Below, piece by piece: positions 48,104-59,589 of a stretch of 64,000 bases of DNA. Source of the stretch: Alnus glutinosa (Eukaryota; Streptophyta; Magnoliopsida; Fagales; Betulaceae); NCBI RefSeq assembly GCF_958979055.1, contig NC_084889.1, positions 6,912,261-6,976,260 on the forward strand. The letters are read 5' to 3'. The notes under the pieces are model-generated. The model was not told the origin of the DNA, did not search any database, and worked only from the letters and a program-made list of their open reading frames with translations. Position 1 is the first letter of the stretch, and every line of letters starts with the position of its first letter. A program made the translations under genes and the position numbers.

Positions 48104-48280
48104 TAATGATTCACTGCCATATAAAGATACAACTTTTCACCACCTTGCCTATGTGGCAAGGTGGTCCCCCACTATTTTTTGAATTTTTTTATTTTTTAAA
48201 AATAAATTAAGGTGAGGGACCACTTTGCCACATAGGCAAGATGGTGAAAAATTGTATATTTAGGTGGTAGTGAATCATTA
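48104..48280. mobile_element. Palindromic MITE, copy B
   Basis: Same length, order and orientation as copy A (TAATGATTCACTGCC at the left end, GGTAGTGAATCATTA at the right end, CACCTTGCCTATGTGGCAAG inside), with scattered differences. The tandem arrangement about 0.7 kb upstream of the NAC start codon is notable. Confidence 0.8.
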
Positions 48281-48640
48281 CTCATTGTTAATATGTATTA
48301 AGGTTGTTTAACAAATGAGCTATTTAACAATCTATTATCTAATATATATATTTGTACCATAAATGGAACAATTGGTTCTTAAACCGGTACAGGAAAACCA
48401 TAGCCCATCAGCCACATCTGATTTTACCATAAACCAAACGCACCCTTAGGGCAAATTTTCCTGAAATTTAAGGTGCCAATTATCCCATGCATTAAACCCA
48501 CTTAAGCTCATGCAATCTTAAACTTTCCCAAACCAGTCAAATCTAACTTACTCAATCATAGAAAACAACTCTCCACCACTCACCACACACGCACTCACTC
48601 CCACATCACTCTCTGTGCTCCCCAACCCACATAACACAGC

Positions 48641-48653
48641 CCTCTATAAGAAA
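48641..48653 (+). promoter_or_regulatory. Candidate TATA box of the NAC gene
   Basis: CTCTATAAGAAAT lies about 300 bp upstream of the start codon, after a CA-rich region with repeated CACTC. The following 270 bases are CT-rich with a (CT)n tract at 48798-48820, as in many plant 5' UTRs. This is inferred from sequence only. Confidence 0.4.
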
Positions 48654-48948
48654 TTATTTTCCGATGGCTTATCTTTCAAGGAAACTTCGAGGTCGCTTCA
48701 TATTACTTAGCCCGCCCGCCCGCCACACCACCTCTCGGACCACAACATTGTTTGACCAAACCACCACTCGCAGTCGCAGTCCAAAACCCTCGCTCTCTTT
48801 CTCTCTCTCTCTCTCTCTCTGATCCAAAATCGGATCACGTAGAATCCAATTCTCTATATTCTGAGATCCCCAATTTCGCGTTCTCACTGAATCATCTAGA
48901 ATACCCAAGGAGATCGTATATTTTTAGGCTTTTTGTTTCGAGGAATCG

Positions 48949-51900
48949 ATGAAGGTGAAACCGGAGTCGTGTTTGGGGGACGACGTGTGGCCGCCGGGGT
49001 TTCGGTTCCACCCAACCGACGAGGAGTTGGTCCTGTACTATCTGAAGAGGAAGATCTGTGGGAAAAAACTCAAGCTCGATATCATCCGCGAGACCGACGT
49101 TTACAAGTGGGAGCCCGAGGAATTGCCCGGTAATGATTTTGTTTTCCTCTTTGTTCTTTTATATTTGTTGAGTTTCTTGGAACGTTGACCTGGTTTCTTT
49201 TGGAATTTGGTCAATATTTTGTTTTGTTTGTGTTTTGCTGTTTGGATTAATGGGTTCAGGTCAAAATTTTGTGTGGTTTGATTGATTGGTTTTGAAATTG
49301 AGTCGGGTTTAAGTCAAAGCTATTTTTTAGTTGATTGCTTATGGCCGGAATTGAAATGGGTTTGGTTGCACTTCGCTTTGGTGTAAAATTCGGCTCCTTG
49401 CTTAGGAATTATTTGGGTTCGAGTTGAAGTTTGGTTTTGTTTGAGTTTGATTGAAACTTATGTTGGTTTATTAGTTTTGGTTTGACATGATATGTTGTTT
49501 GTCTGGATTGGTAGCAAATCTTTCTTTTTAATTTGCTTTTGCTAACTTTTTGTTTCAGTTAGGGGCTATTATTTGGTTTCTCCACATCTGTGGTTGGTGT
49601 TGTTTGGCATATGCATTCAATTGGGTTTGCTAGTCTAGAATTGATTTAGATGCAAGACTTTATTGTTTTATCATAACATAAGCTATTACAGATTCATACC
49701 TGATTAACTCAATTTAACTTCCTTGTTACTGTTTTCAGTCTTAACTATTGCTTACTACTGTTTACAAATCCTCTAGAGGGAATATAAACAGGTTTTAGCG
49801 CACTTTAAGAATCCCTCAAATGGTGAACCAGAGCTGGCAATTGCCCTTGAAAATTGAGTTAAGCTCTTTTGGCTGAATCGGACTCGATAGAATTCTTGTT
49901 ATCAGAGGGCTAGTTTGGGTTTAATGAAGTTTATATGGTTGTATTGTTTTGCAGCTGTGTAACATTTTTAGTTGATAGTTAGGATTGGCACCTGAAGGAA
50001 TTTATTGATTAAAATTGTATTGGGGAATGCTATAGTTTCTTTTACCGTCAGCATTTTTTTTTTTTTTTTTTTTTTACTATTCTAACAATTGTTTAGGGTA
50101 CAAGTGAAGCTAACTGTATGGTTCTTTTTTTGGTGTACTGAATTATTGGCTTCTTTATTTTTTTTTAGTTAATCTATATTCAGGGTTGATCTATTATTTT
50201 GGGTTATCTATGTAGTTGATTTAAGAGTATCAGTGTTGAAGTTTACAGATTTGCAACTATCTAGCAGTTTGTTTTGTTCTCATCTGTTACTCTTGATTCT
50301 TATAAGTTCGAGAAGGAAGTGAGCTTTGTTGGATTTAACTACTTTAAGATTTGATTCAAAGGTTGGAGTGATTGAATTTTGGTTTTTTGATTGAATATGC
50401 AGCACAATCTATACTGAAAACCGGAGATAGGCAATGGTTCTTTTTCAGTCCAAGAGATAGGAAGTACCCTAATGGAGGAAGGTCAAATAGGGCAACCAGA
50501 AATGGGTATTGGAAAGCAACAGGAAAGGATCGTAGCATTGCATGCAACTCTCGGACGGTTGGAGTGAAGAAGACCCTGGTTTTCTATAGAGGTCGTGCAC
50601 CTAGTGGGGAACGCACCGACTGGGTGATGCACGAATATACTGTGGATGAGGAGGAGCTTAAGAGATGCCAGAATGTACAGGTATTGCCTCAAGTAACATA
50701 ATTTTGATTACTTTTTATTATTTGGCTTCTGTTAACTGAAGTTGGATGCTTTCTGTATTTCAGGAGTATTATGCACTCTACAAGGTTTTCAAAAAAAGTG
50801 GACCTGGTCCTAAAAATGGGGAGCAATACGGGGCACCATTTAAAGAAGAAGACTGGGTTGATGATGAATGTCCAGATTTTAACAATTCTACTGATAGGGA
50901 TATATCGGTGAAGCAACTCATTGAAGTTACTTCTGTCACTGATGTGAGAATCAATGGTCAATTCCAGTCTACATTAGATGAATTTGAGGAGTTCCTTGGG
51001 GGAATTGCAGATGAGCCTGTGCTTGACCAGCCACAAATCAATGATTCTGCTCACATCCTATATCAGGTTGGCAATCTAGTATAATTTTCTTTGTGAACGA
51101 TTTTTCTTTGCTGCATGTTCTTTCTTTCCAGTATTAGTTTCTCTTCTTTCTTTTTTTCTTTGCCTTCTTCATGTGTTGGTCCATTTGGGTGTTGAATCCG
51201 AATATTATTCGAACTCACTGCGTGAATTACGGGGTTTGACTTTGTGAGATAAAATTTGAAAAAATTTGAAAATGTTGAATAAAATATGATTTCTTTTTGA
51301 AAAAAGTAGAATATTATTCGAAACAAACACACAATAAACAAATATTTATTCAGAAGGTGATATTGGTGCTGCTTATTATTTTTGTATGCTTACATGGCAA
51401 CTGTTCATAACAAATTGGGGTGCAGCTTATTTTTCTGAATCATGGGTCTAAGTTTGGGCAGCCTATGTGGTAATTGTTGTGGTATTATTTATTATCTCCT
51501 CCTCCTATTGGAGAAACCTGCCTAGTTTAGTTTTGGAGCAAGAAACATTATGCTTTTACATTTCATTCTTGTGTGTTTGTTGTATTATGTGGCCAATGGT
51601 CCTTGTAAATGGCTTCTCCCAGGAGTGCTAGGTTAGGTCAGGGGTTCAATTATGTGTGAGTTGAATAATTGATTTTGCATTGTGTTAGCTAATGTATTAT
51701 TTTGTAATTTCATCATATAGGTTGGCGAGGAAGACACACAAAGTACTATGGTGGATCCATCCTCCAAGGAAGTTATCACTGCTGAAGCTTTAAGAGTGCT
51801 GCACCCAAGTGGTCAGCTGTATGACGTGCAGGCCAGCTTTGGCTATACACAGTCAACTACTTCTCAATTGCAATTTTACGAGACGCCTGAGATTACATCT

Positions 51901-53064
51901 GCCCCCAATCTTCATAAACCTGAACCTCTCATAATACAAGAAGAGGACTTCCTGGAAATCGATGATCTGATTGGTCCTCAACCTAGTTTTTCATCAGACA
52001 ATGACAGAACTGTGGAGAACTTGCTGTTTGAGGAGCCTGATGGATTAAGCGAGTTTGACTTATTCCATGATGCTGCCATGTTTCTTCATGACATGGGGCC
52101 AATAAGTCAGGCAATTGCAGATCCATATGCGAATATCCTTGAGAATAATACTCTAAACCAGTTTGATTATCAGTTGCAACCCAATCTAGATGGTGCTGGT
52201 CAGATTGACAATCAACTGTGGACACACGATCTAAGAAGAAACATCAATACTTCAGCAGAATCAAATCTGGGTTCTTTTTCTCTACCTCCCTCAGGTAATT
52301 AAACATGCAGAGATTCAGTGCCCATGCTTTTGCTTGGTTATCACTTTGCCTTTCTTACTGAGCTGTCTTTGATTTGGACAAAAGGTTCTGGCTTCACCCG
52401 CCCATCCACACAGAGCTCTTGTTCAGATGGATGGTTTTGGTTGACATGCCATACTGCACATGGCAAGAAACCTACGTAAAAATCGGAAGCCAGCTTTCAA
52501 GGGCTCTTCCGAACAAGTATCTTGTTGTGCACCATAACTATTGTTTGGAATTAATGATTTGAACATATAATTTTCTGATTAATTTCTGTTACTTTTGGGA
52601 AAAAACAAAATCAAGTTTAAGCCTGTTTGGAAAGATCTGTATATGTTATGCTGTCGACATTTGTTAATATTTGTGGCTTCTGGTTATGTTTAGGTGTTGT
52701 ATATGAATCTACCAATTTTCCTATCCAAGAAAATCAAAATCAAAATGGCAATGAGGGCGGTGGTGCTGCGGGTGGGTTCTCTTCTGCACTGTGGTCATTT
52801 GTGGAGTCAATACCCACTACTCCTGCATCAGCTGCAGAGAATGTTTTGGTGACTCGGGCTTTTGAGCGAATGCCTAGCTTCAGTCGGCTGAGAGTGAATG
52901 TTAAAAGCACAACAGTTTCTGCTCGCAATAGTACTGAAACTATAAGGAGGGCAGGTAGTAGATGTAAGGGATTATTGTTCATTTCAGTTATTGGAGTGTT
53001 GTGTGCCATCTTGTGGGCGCTGATTGGAACTGTGAGACAATCGGGGACACGCATATCCCCATGA
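48949..53064 (+). CDS. Membrane-tethered NAC transcription factor (NAC017/NAC016-like), 5 exons
   Basis: Exons 48949-49129, 50403-50680, 50764-51066, 51721-52294, 52694-53064 join in phase to 568 residues. The N-terminal NAC domain (about 10-165) has all subdomains: [78 protein letters not shown] and [15 protein letters not shown]. The middle is long, acidic and Gln/Asn-rich, as in NAC activation regions. Near the C-terminus a single hydrophobic segment (residues about 538-559, [20 protein letters not shown]) predicts a tail anchor, preceded by basic residues. In Arabidopsis, NAC017-type factors sit in the ER and are released by proteolysis to carry mitochondrial stress signals; that role is inferred from family likeness. 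The start fits the family consensus [12 protein letters not shown]. Two MITEs lie in tandem upstream. Confidence 0.95.
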
Positions 53065-54454
53065 ATATAAAAATGGGAAGTTTTCTGCTATTTTTATTCC
53101 TGCCATTGCCGGAATTAGTAGAATGCTCAGCATATTGTGAAAATAAGGATTTCATACTTCTCTGTGAATTTTGAATGTAAAGGGTGGATTTTAGTAGCAA
53201 TGTCAGAAGGAAATATATCTATAGTTTTTGCTTATAATATCGAAAGGAAGTATGACTAGAAATGAATTGCTGCAGGCTGCTGCCTTCTTGCTCTGCAAAA
53301 AAGTAAATTTATTTAATCCATTCTTGATACTCACCAACACTATAGTATCTACTTAGGTATAACCTCGTCAAGGGAAGGTGATATTGAAAAATGTTAATGG
53401 ATGTGATTTCTCACATTTATTTTCTCAAATTTTCAAGAAATTTTCTCAGATTTTCAAGAAATTCATATAGATTTTTATCGCCTGCAATCGAATGGGATGA
53501 TATTAGATATTCTTACTAGCTAGCTGATCTTCTATACCAATCCCAACAGCATGTTAGTGTCAGTAGAAGGCGTATGAGCCATGATATAGACTTCTAATGG
53601 AAGTTTAAGACGTATGGATGCCTAGAGTAAATGATTGTGACGTGAAATTTTTGTTTGAATAAGCGATTGATTTGATATAAAATATAAAAAAGTTTGAAAT
53701 TATTTTATAGAAATGTGAAAAAGTTTTATTTTGTAATGAGTTTTTTTTTTATTTAAATAATAATAAAAAATTATTGATGTGATATAAATGGTGAAAAAAA
53801 AAATGTTTTGAATTTGACTTTTTTTTGGGGAGAAGTGAAAAAAAATTAGAAAGGGAGATGAGAGTGTTGCCAAATACACTATACACAAAGTATGTCTAGC
53901 AGATTTTTTTTTTTTTTTTTTTTTTTAAATGAAAACTATTTGCCGCAATACACTTTGTACACAAAGTGTACACACAAAAAACTATTTGTCACCATACACT
54001 TTGTATACAAGAAACATTACTCAAATACTTAAGGCAACTTAGGCTGTAGGCGCTAGAAATTGTGGTACGCACAAAAGTACAATAAACGTGAGTAAATAAC
54101 TACCTATAAAAGTAGGTAATTTCTCTATAGAGAAAAAGTCGATTCAACTGTAGATATGCTGATAGCCTCGTGAAAGATTAAAGTGAGGATTGAGTCTTGA
54201 TAAGCACTTTGTATAATTTAGGGTCAAAGGGATGCCTCATGATCACCCTTAGTCTCTCTCTCTTCTTTCTATTTTTATTTATTTATTTATTTTTAGGATA
54301 TCATTTTTGTTATTTATTTGAAAGAAAAACAAACATAAGTCTTAGATTTAAAATTTTGTAAACTCTGTTCTAAATTGAACAAATTTAAAGAATTAAGATC
54401 TAAAAGACATTATTTTCCCTTTTATTTACTCAAAAAAGCTCGGCTTTTGACTAA
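53065..54454. other. Spacer downstream of the NAC gene with a MITE-like segment
   Basis: About 53600-53880 shares an AT-rich core with the MITE at 14441 (TATTTAAATAATAATAAAAA and the TTATTGATGTGATATAAA that follows). A short inverted repeat CACTTTGT-AC-ACAAAGTG lies at about 53952-53969 and is echoed at 53995. I see no gene. Confidence 0.45.
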
Positions 54455-54941
54455 GAGCATTTTTAGTAGCCTCACCAAATTAGTTTTTTAGCTATTTTGG
54501 TGAGCCAATTTGATGAAAACTCTTAAAAACCACTCCCAGCAGCCTCACCATTTTAACCAAAAAAATTTGATGACTGAAATTACTAGTCAAATTAGACCAG
54601 GCATTTTCACTCAACAACCCACTCACCAAATTTTGTTTCACCTTTCTCTCTCACATGATTAGCACACTTTTTTCCTTTTTTCTCTCATTTTTTTCTCCCA
54701 TCTCCCATCTCTCACACGATATTGTCCTTATTTCATGGATATGAATGATTTTTTGTAAAAAAGATTATATAAAAAAAAAAAATATATGAAAAAATTATTA
54801 TTTAAATGGAATAGTGAATATTGACTAGTTAAAATGGTGAGGCTGCTGGGGGAATTTTAATAAAGTGGCTCACCAGAATAGAAAAAAGTGATTTTTAGTT
54901 ATTTTGGTGAGTAAAATTTGGTGAGGCTACTAGGAATGCTC
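54455..54941. mobile_element. Harbinger-like MITE (487 bp)
   Basis: Terminal inverted repeats GAGCATTTTTAGTAGCCTCA at the left and GAGGCTACTAGGAATGCTC at the right are near reverse complements, extended by CACCAAATT / AATTTGGTG. TAA flanks both ends (54452-54454, 54942-54944), the 3-bp duplication of PIF/Harbinger. Internal partial copies of the end motif occur (GAGGCTGCTGGGGGAA at 54839). No transposase is seen. Confidence 0.8.
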
Positions 54942-55915
54942 TAAAGAAAGCAAATTGATAAAAATGTATATATAAAACAACAAGAGAATGCCTTATTTCC
55001 GGATGGTATGTAAAGTCTTTCTTTTACGGCGTCCGATTAAAGGTTGACAAGTAAGCTAAAAAACACAAAAATACAATAAATATGAAAACACCAAATCCTT
55101 TTAGTTTGTCTTGCTCATTCAACACTTTAAAAGTTAAAACCCACTTAACAGAAACCACTAGAGCCATTTACACCTGCCTCCTCCTTCGCTAAACGCCGCC
55201 GCCGAAATTAGCCAAAGGCAACCGCACCGCCCTGCCGGTCTAGGCATGATTTACTCGTGATTTCTTTTTCTTACGGCCTTTTCTTCCACTGCAAGTAAAC
55301 CCATTTTCACTCTCCCCCCCTGTACGACCCATTTGGTTGTCCGTGTATTATCTTTTGTTGCCTTAATATGAAGGTACATTTTGGGTCTTGAATGTTCATG
55401 TGGACTTGGTTCTTGTCTATTTATTTTGGATTTAGTCATTTTGTCTCTTGCTTTTAGAATTTCTTGATCTTGAATGTTACTGTTTCTTATTACGCTTTTT
55501 TGTAAAATTTATTAATTTTGGGTAATTTTCATGTCCTCCTTGGTAGTTTTAGCTGGCCCTAGTTTGGTTTTTCTTGTAACTGGTATGGGATTTCCTTTTC
55601 CATTTAGGGATTTGGATCGAATTTTCTTCTTAATATCCATTCCGTCTTTTGTTCACAAGACTTGTCATTTCTTTATTTATTTCTTCTGGGAATTCTTGGT
55701 ATTTAAAGCTTTTTTGATGTTAAAAGAAACTCTATTTGGATATTGTAATGGAAGTTTATCTTCAAATGCTCGGGAGAAAAATCATCTACAGTTTTCAGAG
55801 ATCACACATGATTTCCATCAAATTTTGATAGATTTCTTGTTTCAAGATTGCCCATCTGAAGCTTTCATTATTTTCCATTTTGTTTTTGTAAATATTTGTT
55901 TCTTCAACTACAGAT

Positions 55916-56080
55916 GGACAAGAATCCAAGCAGGGCAATTTCTTTGTTCTGGGCCGCGATAAATGCTGGGGACCGGGTCGATAGTGCCTTGAAACATGTC
56001 AATTGTGATGAGATAATCGGATCCATCTGATGAAGCAATTGAGGCTCTTAAATCTTTCATGGCTTTGGTTCTCTATTAAT
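55916..56080 (+). pseudogene. POLLENLESS3/SDI1-like gene relic (single exon fragment)
   Basis: After a plausible acceptor (TTCAACTACAG) the reading DKNPSRAISLFWAAINAGDR and VDSALK matches a conserved part of the plant POLLENLESS3 (MS5)/sulphur-deficiency-induced TPR family. After a frame change, SDPSDEAIEALKSF continues the same alignment to about 56060. No first exon and no TPR region follow. Upstream sequence (55150-55910) shows no recognisable coding region. Seen: conserved block with a frameshift. Inferred: a dead or fragmentary copy. Confidence 0.7.
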
Positions 56081-56507
56081 GCAGTATACTAGGGAAACTT
56101 GGCCTGAATAGTAGTTTTGTTGGAATTTCACTTTGATCCAAGACTAGTTGAATGAAATTTGTTGAAGGAATTTTGTTTGGATTGTCTTAATGTTTTATCA
56201 ATGATGGGAATCTCATTTCGCCTGTTGCCATCTATTGAAATTTCATTTTGAAATCTGCTTAACCATATTTGCAGAACATTTCACAGTTAAAGATTGTTCC
56301 ACTCAGAACATTTCTCGTTAGGCTAATTGTTGAACCAATTTAATAGAACATCAAATATATATATATATATATGGTTTGGTAAGTCAAAATAAACATCCCA
56401 TTCATTCCAATTCGATAATTACATTAGTTCCAAGCAATCAATCAAATCACTCAAACCAATTGGCCCAAGGCAATTTCCCGCTTTCTTTCTACTTACAATT
56501 GCAGCCA
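56081..56507. other. Spacer between the gene relic and the hAT MITE
   Basis: AT-rich sequence with an AT microsatellite at about 56357-56372. No gene or repeat with clear borders is recognised. Confidence 0.5.
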
Positions 56508-56747
56508 TAGGGGTAGGCAAATTATTCGACTACCACCTACCGACCGTAACCAAATTGACATTAACCACCTATCGACTATACCGACAAAGTTGACTTAACT
56601 GGACCGAATTTATCTACTTAACCTCTTACTGAACGTTTTGTGGGCAAATTATTAGATTACCGCTTACCGAACTATAACCGAATCGACATCGATTGCCTAC
56701 CGACAAAGTTGACTTAACCGACTTAATCGAACCGACGCCTACCCCTA
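56508..56747. mobile_element. hAT-type MITE (240 bp)
   Basis: The ends TAGGGGTAGGC and GCCTACCCCTA are perfect inverted repeats, flanked by an identical 8-bp duplication TGCAGCCA (56500-56507 and 56748-56755). The interior is a direct repeat of ACCGACAAAGTTGACTTAAC-like units. No coding. Confidence 0.9.
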
Positions 56748-56864
56748 TGCAGCCACCACAAAAACAGAGAAAAACAACTTCCTGCGAAGGAGAGCTACGT
56801 ACAAGCGCAAGAATCTATTGCGCTCGAGCTCAAGAAGTTGCCTACGCTCGTGCGCTCCTACAGG

Positions 56865-57673
56865 TAGGGGTGAGCAAAAACCCGCGGACCTGCCCCAACC
56901 CGTACCCCCGCCCCTAAAAACACGGGTTTTAGTGTTTTTTTAACGGGTACGAGTTGAATTTTTACCAACCCGTGCGGGGCGGGGTGCGGGTTTATTTTTA
57001 TTTTTTTTTCACGGATCCCTGCCCCGCCCCGCCCCGTGTATCATGACAGATCTCCTGGCAAAGACCAGGCTGCAAGGTAGGGTGGATCGTGACAGATCTC
57101 TTGGCAGAGAAAATCTGCAGGAGCAAGAAGGGTGGATAACAATTCCGTTTTACCGATGATGTTGCTTGGGTAATTGAAATGGTCGAGGAAACCCCCAATT
57201 ACGGATGCATCCAATTTTAACAGTTGTAGCTGTGAATGATTTTGCCAATCCATTATAGGCACTGTCAGTTGCTCAGCCTCTTGTTTGGCGAGTGTTGTAG
57301 GATTTGCAGTTCAAGCATTTCTGGGCCACGACATGGTACTGCACTTTTGATGTTTTCCCACAGTCATTGCAAAGTATCCATGTCAAATTTCTCCCATACC
57401 TTGGACATATTACAAACAGACTTGGAGCAGAGGGGGCAAGCATATTTGTTTGATGAGCAAAACAATATAGAACAGATCAGTAAAATTGTACACCAGAAGG
57501 TAGAGAGAGAGACGGAGAAGAAACTGCCAGCACTCACTGAAGATGAACCCGCGCGGATCCCCGCCCCATCCCCACCCGCCCCGCACGGTTGCAGGGGTTT
57601 TTTTGCGGGGTGCGGGGTCAAAAAAAGACCATCCCCCCCCCCCCCCCCTCCCCCCGCCCCATGCTCAGCCCTA
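56865..57673. mobile_element. hAT-type element with captured gene sequence (809 bp)
   Basis: The ends TAGGGGTGAGCA and TGCTCAGCCCTA are inverted repeats with one mismatch, flanked by an identical 8-bp duplication CCTACAGG (56857-56864, 57674-57681). The subterminal zones are GC-rich inverted sequences (CCCGCCCC / GGGGCGGG type). Between them, about 57040-57540, lies foreign sequence that includes a fragment of a RING/CHY zinc-finger gene on the minus strand. There is no transposase, so mobilisation would need enzyme from elsewhere. Confidence 0.85.
57273..57444 (-). pseudogene. Captured 3' fragment of a CHY/RING E3 ligase gene (RZPF34/CHYR1-like)
   Basis: Minus-strand reading gives YACPLCSKSVCNMSKVWEKF (57444 downward), then a jump, then WILCNDCGKTSKVQYHVVA, QKCLNCKSYNTRQTRG and a stop at 57273-57275. 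This is the end of the RING and the zinc-ribbon C-terminus of plant CHY zinc-finger E3 ligases such as RZPF34/CHYR1. The intervening residues known in the family (about 15-20) are missing at the jump, where an exon junction or deletion lies. Sequence to about 57040 may be the donor gene's 3' UTR. It lies inside the hAT element and is not expected to make a working ligase. Confidence 0.8.
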
Positions 57674-57681
57674 CCTACAGG

Positions 57682-59296
57682 AGGCTCCAGCTAACATCCT
57701 GCAAATTAAGTATGTTGTTATTTTCTCATCTTCAGCAAAGCAAAACCCATATTTAAAGAGAGAAAGTAGAGATAGAAAAGGCATGAAACTTTACCGGAAA
57801 GAGGATGGCTTTGGGTGGTGGCCTTTAGCAGATTTCGGTAGCTGGGTTTGGCTGAGTAGGAGGTGGGTTTTTTTAAGCAGATCCGGTGGAGTCTTTGCAA
57901 GGGAGAAAACTCAAAAAAATGCTATTTTCTCTATTATTATTATTTTTGGTATAAAATATTGTGTTTTTATATCTAATATTTAGAGTGTGTTTAGAAGATG
58001 TGTCAACATTTCATTAGAGACTACAAAAATAGAGTTTTACAACCCATTGGTATCAAAGGGGTTCTCATAAAACAAGGTTGACTATGGCCACGGGAGTGAG
58101 AAGCAAGTCCTCAAAAAGCTATTGCAGTTGACGTGCGTAAAATAAAAATTGGGAAAGGTTTACATACTTTTTTCAAATTACTACTAAATTGATAATGTAT
58201 TCAACAAACTATCGATCACGATAATTTACCCTTTAAACTACAAAAAATTATAAATGTTTCTCAAATGACGAAATACATTTAATAAAATAAAAATAAAAAT
58301 TGTACAAAAAAAAAAACTAAAACCATTTTTTTTCTTGGAATTAATGGGGTATTTTTGTCATATTGAATTTTTTTTAGGGTATTTTTTGTTTTTTCACTTG
58401 TCTTGAAGAGGAAATTAACAAATTTTTGGTAATTTAAAAAAACATTATCATAATCAAAAGCTGGAAAGACATATTATAATTACGAGTAATACTATAAGGA
58501 GGACTTGTATTATTCTTAAGTCTTTCTAAAATTGATGTGATTTATAAAATTACTATTTAATCAAAATATGATAATGATCTATCACATATTTAATGATAAT
58601 TTTAAAAATCACATCAATATTTATTTATGGAATATCCAACCACTAAGCAATAAGTAATAATAGAAAGGATAAATTACTCTATAATTACATACTTGAAGGA
58701 GAATAGGTATACTTTTTACATAAAAATTTGATTGTGATGGCTCCTCATTTCACCCTTTTTTGTTCCTTTGTTTGGGACTGAGCCGTACCTCTCGACTTCG
58801 AACACTGTTCCAAAAACTTCCGCCACGTGAATTTGGAGTGTCGAGTGAGAATAAACCAAGTTTCTCTTTTTGTTAAGCACACCTTGTTTCTAATCCAAGT
58901 GAATCAAGTGACCACTTGGGTCAAAAATGTTTTCCCTATTTTTTAGAAGTGTTTTATGTTTAAATTATTTTTTTAAAAAAAAAAAAAAACCAAAAAGACA
59001 AAATAAAATTTTTAACAGGAGCATAACGATATATCAAGATTGCACCATCTTCTTGTAACAACAATAAATATTTACACCCTCGCCTACGTATTCATTTTAA
59101 GATCTAAATTTTATTTTGTTACATTTAATTGTAATGTTTCATCGTTTAACAGTTTTTAGTCATGTGACAACATATTTACTATATGAAAATATATAATTAA
59201 ATTTATAAAATTTAAAATAGATTCTCATCAATAATTATCATATTTTCAACTAATCTTAGAAAACAAAAACTAAATGTGGATATACTTTCAAAAATA

Positions 59297-59299
<3 letters not shown>
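57682..59299. other. AT-rich spacer, including an imperfect palindrome
   Basis: No gene is seen. About 58484-58640 contains TTGATGTGATTTATAAAATT and, 90 bases on, the near complement AATTTTAAAAATCACATCAA, which suggests a small MITE without settled ends. Poly(A) and poly(T) runs are frequent. Confidence 0.45.

Positions 59300-59367
<68 letters not shown>
59300..59367. repeat. Long AT dinucleotide microsatellite
   Basis: About 34 uninterrupted AT units followed by a T run. A shorter AT run lies at 59458-59476. Confidence 0.9.
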
Positions 59368-59379
<12 letters not shown>

Positions 59380-59589
59380 TTTTTACTTCTCATAAAATAA
59401 GCCTAATAACTAGAACAATATTTCATATGATTCATAAGAGAGAAAATAGTTACAAAATATATATATATATATATATTAGGGAGAAAAAATAAAAAAATAT
59501 ATATGATATTTTACATTCCTAGTGTTTGGTCTCAATTCAAATTTTGATCTTAAAACTTGAATTTTATATTAGTTTCAAAACTGAGATTT

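Noticed and set aside
48752-48952. Apparent upstream ORF overlapping the NAC start codon
   Set aside because: It opens with a non-ATG codon and is mostly the CT microsatellite; not a convincing uORF.
51590-51690. B-box-like GGGGTTCAATTAT in NAC intron 3
   Set aside because: No matching A box at the right spacing and no A-rich end, so not listed as a SINE.
57236-57694. 152-codon plus-strand ORF in the hAT capture element
   Set aside because: It is antisense to the clear zinc-finger fragment and continues into C-rich terminal sequence.
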